Shown here in pieces: positions 59,340 to 64,000 of a stretch of DNA of 64,000 nt (positions within the stretch are counted from its first letter, which is position 1; every line of letters begins with the position of its first letter). The stretch is from Holothuria scabra. Lineage: Eukaryota > Echinodermata > Holothuroidea > Aspidochirotida > Holothuriidae. Location of the stretch: the NCBI GenBank assembly GCA_037179385.1, contig CM074181.1, positions 52,276,297 to 52,340,296 of the forward strand, given 5' to 3'. The notes below the pieces were generated by a model that did no database searches, was not told where the DNA came from, and was given only the letters and a program-made list of their open reading frames with translations. A program made the position numbers and the translations under genes.

Positions 59340-59982
59340 ATAATTTTAAACTTTAAAATAACAAATTTACCATAACCAGACACCTTGATAAAACACAAAT
59401 ATTAATACTCGCCAAGTCATGCAAATAATATTTACCTGCCAACTGACCAATAACAATGTTTCCCTCCAACAGAAACTTACTTTGTGAATATTATCGTTAG
59501 TGTGAGAAATTCAGCCCTTTAAAGTCACAAAAACAGTGAACAAAACTCCTCTAAACTGTTAAACTTTTTACTTCACCGCAACCCCGACCATGCCACTTGA
59601 AAAGAATAAATCCCTACAAAGAAATCCTCATATAAATACTCAAAATTCACTAAACACCAATCTGTAATGAATTAAAAAAAACAACCAAAATGATGGCGCT
59701 GTGTTAAATTAACAAACAACCTTTTCCCCAGAGTACATACGGACCTGGTTTTTCCGCAAGATTGTTACTAAAAATAGAACACGTTTCCAAATTTTACACG
59801 AAAAAACCCCAATTTTACACTCTCACGAAAGTCATATTTTCACCAAAACTTAAAAACACGAAAGAGAAGTACCATCCCTACAAATTGCACTAAACCGTAT
59901 TTCGATACCACAAAGCATCTAGAAGGAGATAGAAATAAAGTGCCGGAAAAGTCAGAAATTGACATCGCGATAGTAACTGCAA

Positions 59983-60020
59983 TAGTTGCGGTGCTGCCTG
60001 CAAGGCAGGCACCGCAACTA
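59983..60020. other. Terminal hairpin of Helitron element 1
   Basis: AGTTGCGGTGC, T, GCCTGC pairs with GGCAGGCACCGCAACT across a 2-nt loop, one unpaired base. The same hairpin, with one change, ends element 2 at 63930-63965. Confidence 0.8.
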
Positions 60021-60740
60021 AAAAGGAAGCTACAGGCAAAGACAGAAATATAAGACATAAAATACGAGTGAAAGGAGTTACAAACAGAGTACAAGGGATC
60101 AACCAAAAGGCCTTAAAAACCTTATTTCCCTTGGGGTCCCTAAGGACGCCCTAAGGACGAAACAAGAAACAATTGCACAAGGAAGTGGGAGGAAGTTGGA
60201 ATATTGCACCGTGGATGAAAGACACCGGCGGACAGTATTAAAAGCAATGCTCCTTAGAGACATTGCTCTGCTAAAAGTGATTTGTTGGCAAGATGATTCT
60301 TGGCGCATAATTTAAAACAGGAAAGATTTTTAATTTGCTTTAATGTGTTAGGAAGGGAGTTCCAAAGTTCAATACCTGTAAAGAAAAAGGTGCCGTCAGA
60401 GGATCCTTTAATTCTAGGGACAAGGAAGTTAAATGGGCTTCCCCTGGTACTGTGTTGATGGATATCCTTCAATCTAGTAAAAATGAATTTACGATACTCC
60501 GGACAGGTGTCATTAAAAATCTTAACAAGACGAACGTCTAGACGAGTTGCGGTGCCGACAAACCAAGTCGCCTTGTACTTTAAAGGTGATTTTATATTTT
60601 AGCGGGACAAAAATACCATTCCAAAATACTTGTATTGTGTTTTGCCTAATAGCAGCTAAGTTAAGTTCAACACTTCTAATCCAGGAACATTGTTCATTCA
60701 CTTTAGAAATGTGGTTGAGGTGGAACGTGTAACACACCAA
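60021..60740 (-). pseudogene. LINE C-terminal fragment
   Basis: The minus strand encodes FVGTATRLDVRLVKIFNDTC, then FTRLKDIHQHSTRGSPFNFL, SDGTFFFTGIELWNSLPN and SCFKLCAKNHLANKSLLAEQ before a stop at 60254. The H-S-T-R-G and G-I-x-L-W-N-S-L-P blocks are the C-terminal region of CR1/L2-like reverse transcriptase proteins. Upstream (60520-60740) are two disagreeing frames. Downstream to 60021 is the likely 3' untranslated end, abutting the Helitron hairpin. It is a different subfamily from the LINE at 42.3 kb. Confidence 0.75.
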
Positions 60741-60879
60741 AGAAATACTTGATTGCCGGTATAATGAGGTTTGCTCATTTTGAACTCATATTTGACAGTA
60801 AATCAGGAAAAGATGATACAACAGTTGATTTAGAACTGTAGAAAGAGCAAAACGTCACATCAGATATCATTCCAAACGT

Positions 60880-61240
60880 CCTTTACAAGCTGCTGCTTGT
60901 GCATTCAATATAAGGTATCCCTAATGTCCCGGCTCCTTAGTAGCTCCTTGTACAGCATGGGGGTTTCTGATAAAGATGGTAAAGCGCCAAAGGCTCAAGA
61001 CAGACCATTCGACCAAACAGACGTTAGTCAAAATTGTATTTTAAGTAGTGCAGTTAATAAGGGAAAACATGCCATTTGTTTAGCTGTTTAGTGAATACAG
61101 GTGGAGTACACTGTTATGACGTAATGTTGGAAACGATAATGAGTCTGTATATACATGACAGTAACGTTGTAGTCACTTGGTTGAAGATGGATTTATGTTA
61201 ATGAACAAAAGGAAAAAATTCAAATGTTGAACATAGAGAA
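60880..61240 (+). pseudogene. Helitron fragment, plus strand, OTU-like region
   Basis: The 60897-61091 frame ends GKHAICLAV, and the sequence continues in another frame with VNTGGVHY-type wording, matching the minus-strand piece at 58735-58830 (GAATACAGGTGGAGTACA, TATGACGTAATGTTGGAAA, TTGGTTGAAGA). Upstream it reads LYSMGVSDKDGKAPKAQDRP. An H-A-I-C-L/V strand followed by G-G-x-H-Y-D is OTU-like. Frameshifts and stops mark it as dead. Confidence 0.45.
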
Positions 61241-61594
61241 TTTTTAAAGATTAATGGTTTTTAAAAAGTTCTGTACGCTCCGCACCAAGTTTACTCTCAA
61301 CTTTCCTAATAAAAAATTGTTGTAAGTAACATGTAATAACAAGTTAACGAGAATCAAAAGAAATGTCGATATCTCAGATTTACCATAATCTTTACAAATG
61401 ATGAAATAAAAAAAAAAAAATATAAAACAGCAAAGTAAAATTCCTTTGTCAGCGTTACTTACACCTACATTCTCTCAACATAAAAAAATATGTTACTATG
61501 ATGATATTTCACTCTAGCCTTACTGTAGGCCTATTGTCACTGTTTCTCCAATTTATATTAATCCCTGCACACATACGTCACTACTAACCCTTCG

Positions 61595-62010
61595 CCAGTA
61601 ACTTCTTAGTTCAGTAATGTATAGACACTTGAACGACGTTGACCTCCACAAATCAGAGAACCGAATCAATCACTTACAAATCATAAAAGATAAATTGCAA
61701 CATCTATACGTCCCTTCATGAAACCCGAATACCAAAATTATCGATGTCCCTAGTTTATAACTATTAGCGGCGATTCGTCTGTCATCACATCATTAAACAG
61801 TCTCGCTTCTTCCTACACTCTATATCAAGAACTTGTTGTCGCCTTTCTGACAGTGACTTCTTACTACGGAACAAAACTGTTGCCATTGCACTATATCAAA
61901 ATTGTTTTAATAATTCCCATGCATTTCTTTTTCTAATAAAAATAATAGTATAGCAAGTTTATGTATGGCCACGACTCGCAACTGATCAAACGATAACATA
62001 AAATATGTAA
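61595..62010 (-). repeat. Repeat block Y, copy 2 (inverted)
   Basis: Reverse complement of 56875-57215 in order, from TGGCCACGACTCGCAACTG to CGTTGACCTCCAC, with an insertion relative to copy 1. Confidence 0.8.
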
Positions 62011-62089
62011 AAGCAATAAGAAAGCCAGGTCTATGAATAAGACTGCACTGTCCAGTAAAAAACTCCGTAAAAGACAAATTTCATCATTC

Positions 62090-62370
62090 CAACCACCCAT
62101 ATGCAATAGCTCAACAAATCACTTTCAAAGAAAAACGGACTTCATGAAAAATAAACGTTTCGCTGATAACACCACAGCCAGTGACATAACAAATAAGAGC
62201 ATAACTAGCTTATAAATAAGTGTCTTGCTACTTTACCATTTACGAAATGAACCACCTGGCTAAACATTTACAATTGCGAATTTTCTTGTACCTGTTCAAA
62301 ACTTCGTTGTGTAAGCTTACAATCTAACCCTCTACAAACGGTCCAAATTTAATGTCTACGTTCGTTTAAC
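62090..62370 (+). repeat. Repeat block X, copy 2
   Basis: Direct copy of 56404-56725. It sits next to block Y copy 2, but Y is inverted here relative to X. Confidence 0.75.
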
Positions 62371-62985
62371 ATAAATATAAAAAAAATGATAAGGCAATCA
62401 TTTTTAATTGTTTTACAGTGACGTAAATCCCGGAGAAGGCAAGGGATGTCTTTGCTTCCTCAAGTAAAAAAAGGAAAGCCAAACTGTCATATGGCTCCCT
62501 CAAAATTTAAAATAACCATTTCAAAATCAACACATTTTTGACAAGAGGTGAACTATCCATGGCCTTTAAAAAGAAAAAGACCAAATCAGTTGGTTTTCAA
62601 GGGCTTCTCCCCAACAGAAGACCCAAAGCAGTCCCTGAATGATTGTGCAAAACCTTCATTCATGCAGACCTCTTCCCAATATCTCAAACAGATCACCGCC
62701 CAGCGTAATAAACAAAGGTTGCTCTCATCACATACAAATATAAAACGAGATATGAATGAACATGTTAAAACCCTACCGTGACTACTCTTTACATTAAACT
62801 ATGTGTTCATGTTAACACTTCTTCATCTTATGATGTGCTCTCCTCCCTAAATGTATAAATATCCCCAAGAACACTCCCTCTGAATTTGGTTTTTTAAGCA
62901 TTCTTCTTTAGTGGAGCTTCTGAGCAATGGCAATTGGTTGTGTAAATATGTGGAGGGGTACATAATGAACTTACAATGACTTGTC
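62371..62985. other. Unassigned stretch
   Basis: A plus-strand frame of 77 codons (62548-62781, Lys- and Gln-rich) shows no domain. Nothing else is recognised. Confidence 0.35.
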
Positions 62986-62989
62986 TTAA

Positions 62990-63965
62990 ATAAAGATGAT
63001 CATCTTCCCTGTAACCAAAAATGCCAAACACCGAAAAAAAATTACCACCCACAACAACGAAAAATAAAATGTACATGTAGATCTTTCGGAACGTATAAAT
63101 AATACATCACGATCGTCATGTTCCCTACTTTCCCCATCATCACACCTCTGACTCTTTTCATATCCACTAGATCCTTTTTTTTTTTGCTTGATCCCAACGC
63201 TGACATCATCATTTTCTCCTTCATAACTTTTATCTTGAAATTCACCCCCATACTTTCTCTTTTTTTGCCAACCTTTCCTTTCTACAAAAAAAAAAAAAAA
63301 ATCTTTGAACGGCCCTTCTTGGGCATTGTTATATTCTCCACATAATTTTAAACTTTAAAATAACAAATTTACCATAACCAGACACCTTAATATAACACAA
63401 ATATTAATACGAGCCATCTCATACAAATAATATTTACCTACCAATAACAATGTTTCCCTCCAACAGAAACTTACTTTATGAAAAAACAGTGAACAAAACT
63501 CCTCTAAACTATCAAACTTTTTACTCCACAGCAACCTCGACCATGTCACTTGAAAAGAATAAATCTCCACAAAGAAATCCTCATATAAATACTCAAAATT
63601 CATTAAACACCTCGATGAATTAAAAAACAACCAAAATGATGGCGCTGTGTTAAATTAAACAACATATTATTCCCCAGAGTACACACGGACCTGGTTTTTC
63701 CGCAAGATTGTTACTAAAAATAGAACACGTTTGCCAATTTTACGTGAAAAAAATCCCAATTTTACACTCTCACGAAAATCATATTTCCACCAAAACTTAA
63801 AAACACGAAAGAGAAGTACCATCCCTACAAATTGCACTAAACCGTATTTCGATACCACAAAGCATCTAGAAGGAGATAGAAATAAAGTGCCGGAAAAGTC
63901 AGAAATTGATATCGCGATAGTAACTGCATTAGTTGCGGTTGCCTGCAAGGCAGGCACCGCAACTA
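62990..63965 (-). mobile_element. Helitron-like element 2, internally deleted
   Basis: Collinear with 58860-60020: GCCAAACACCGAAAAAA, AGATCTTTCGGAACGTATAA, ATTGTWATATTCTCCACATA, CCAAAATGATGGCGCTGTG, and the terminal hairpin at 63930-63965. It lacks ~150 bp corresponding to about 58905-59055 and has no coding region left beyond the degraded start frame. It is a non-autonomous derivative. Its sequence continues to the window edge only as flanking DNA. Confidence 0.7.
63930..63965. other. Terminal hairpin of Helitron element 2
   Basis: TAGTTGCGG..GCCTGC pairs with GGCAGGC.CCGCAACTA. It is followed by AAAAA and unrelated sequence, as in element 1. Confidence 0.8.
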
Positions 63966-64000
63966 AAAACCAGATAAGTTTAAGTTGTTGCACCTTGTCG

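Larger units (their letters stand above)
57740..60020 (-). mobile_element. Helitron-like element 1 (truncated), minus strand
   Basis: The 5' end is on the right, marked by a hairpin TAGTTGCGGTGC..GCACCGCAACTA (59983-60020). Sequence from 59060 to 60020 recurs at 63065-63965 (element 2), and both copies end at the same hairpin followed by unrelated DNA, which defines the 5' border. Leftwards come a short Lys-rich frame (59010-59339), an OTU-like piece (about 58735-58830) and the DUF6570-like frame (57924-58715). The Rep and helicase domains are missing, so the 3' part was lost near 57740. Confidence 0.7.

Overview
This window looks like eukaryotic, AT-rich, intron- and transposon-dominated DNA from a marine invertebrate. 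The only convincing host coding sequence is two exons of fibrinogen-related domain (FReD) proteins, plus one probable signal-peptide exon. The FReD wording, the low GC, the very long introns and the mix of Penelope-like, CR1/L2-like, Helitron, hAT, Harbinger-like and Tc1-like debris suggest an invertebrate deuterostome. An echinoderm, perhaps a sea cucumber, is my best guess, but the species is an inference.

Layout. At 0-6 kb there is a foldback element, an AT microsatellite and a ~4.5 kb terminal-inverted-repeat (TIR) element (709-5185). That element encloses a second one (1345-4111) carrying a tandem array of ~180 bp units. A head-to-head Penelope fragment and the terminal FReD exon (5628-5881, with stop and polyA signal) follow. 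At 6-24 kb lie small hAT-like, Tc1-like and Harbinger-like elements, several nested, with a non-LTR reverse transcriptase fragment (11.3 kb), a ~520 bp near-palindrome (20.9-21.4 kb) and short tandem duplications. At 24-34 kb are a 2.7 kb hAT-like element, a large stretch without recognisable genes, and a hAT-in-Tc1-like nest (32.4-33.2 kb). At 34-54 kb come a degenerate minisatellite, the signal-peptide exon (34570-34680), a ~400 bp recent duplication (34.7 and 41.2 kb), a broken 2.9 kb LINE (42.4-45.3 kb), a second Penelope fragment, a hAT-like element inside a MITE (49.5-52.3 kb) and a second FReD exon (53965-54107), the N-terminal part of the domain. At 54-64 kb is an inverted copy of the 180 bp array (54.8-56.4 kb), a rearranged repeat pair, two related Helitrons with a DUF6570-like reading frame and terminal hairpins, and a LINE C-terminal fragment.

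The terminal FReD exon lies upstream of the N-terminal FReD exon on the same strand. They therefore belong to two different head-to-tail genes (or gene remnants) whose missing exons would lie outside the window. The signal-peptide exon could start the second gene, but the intron phases require at least one unseen exon between them. No intact transposase, complete host gene, rRNA, tRNA or CRISPR array was found. The most unusual feature is structural: a family of hAT-like non-autonomous elements that carry a ~180 bp tandem module, two long arrays of which sit ~50 kb apart in opposite orientation around the interval between the two FReD exons.
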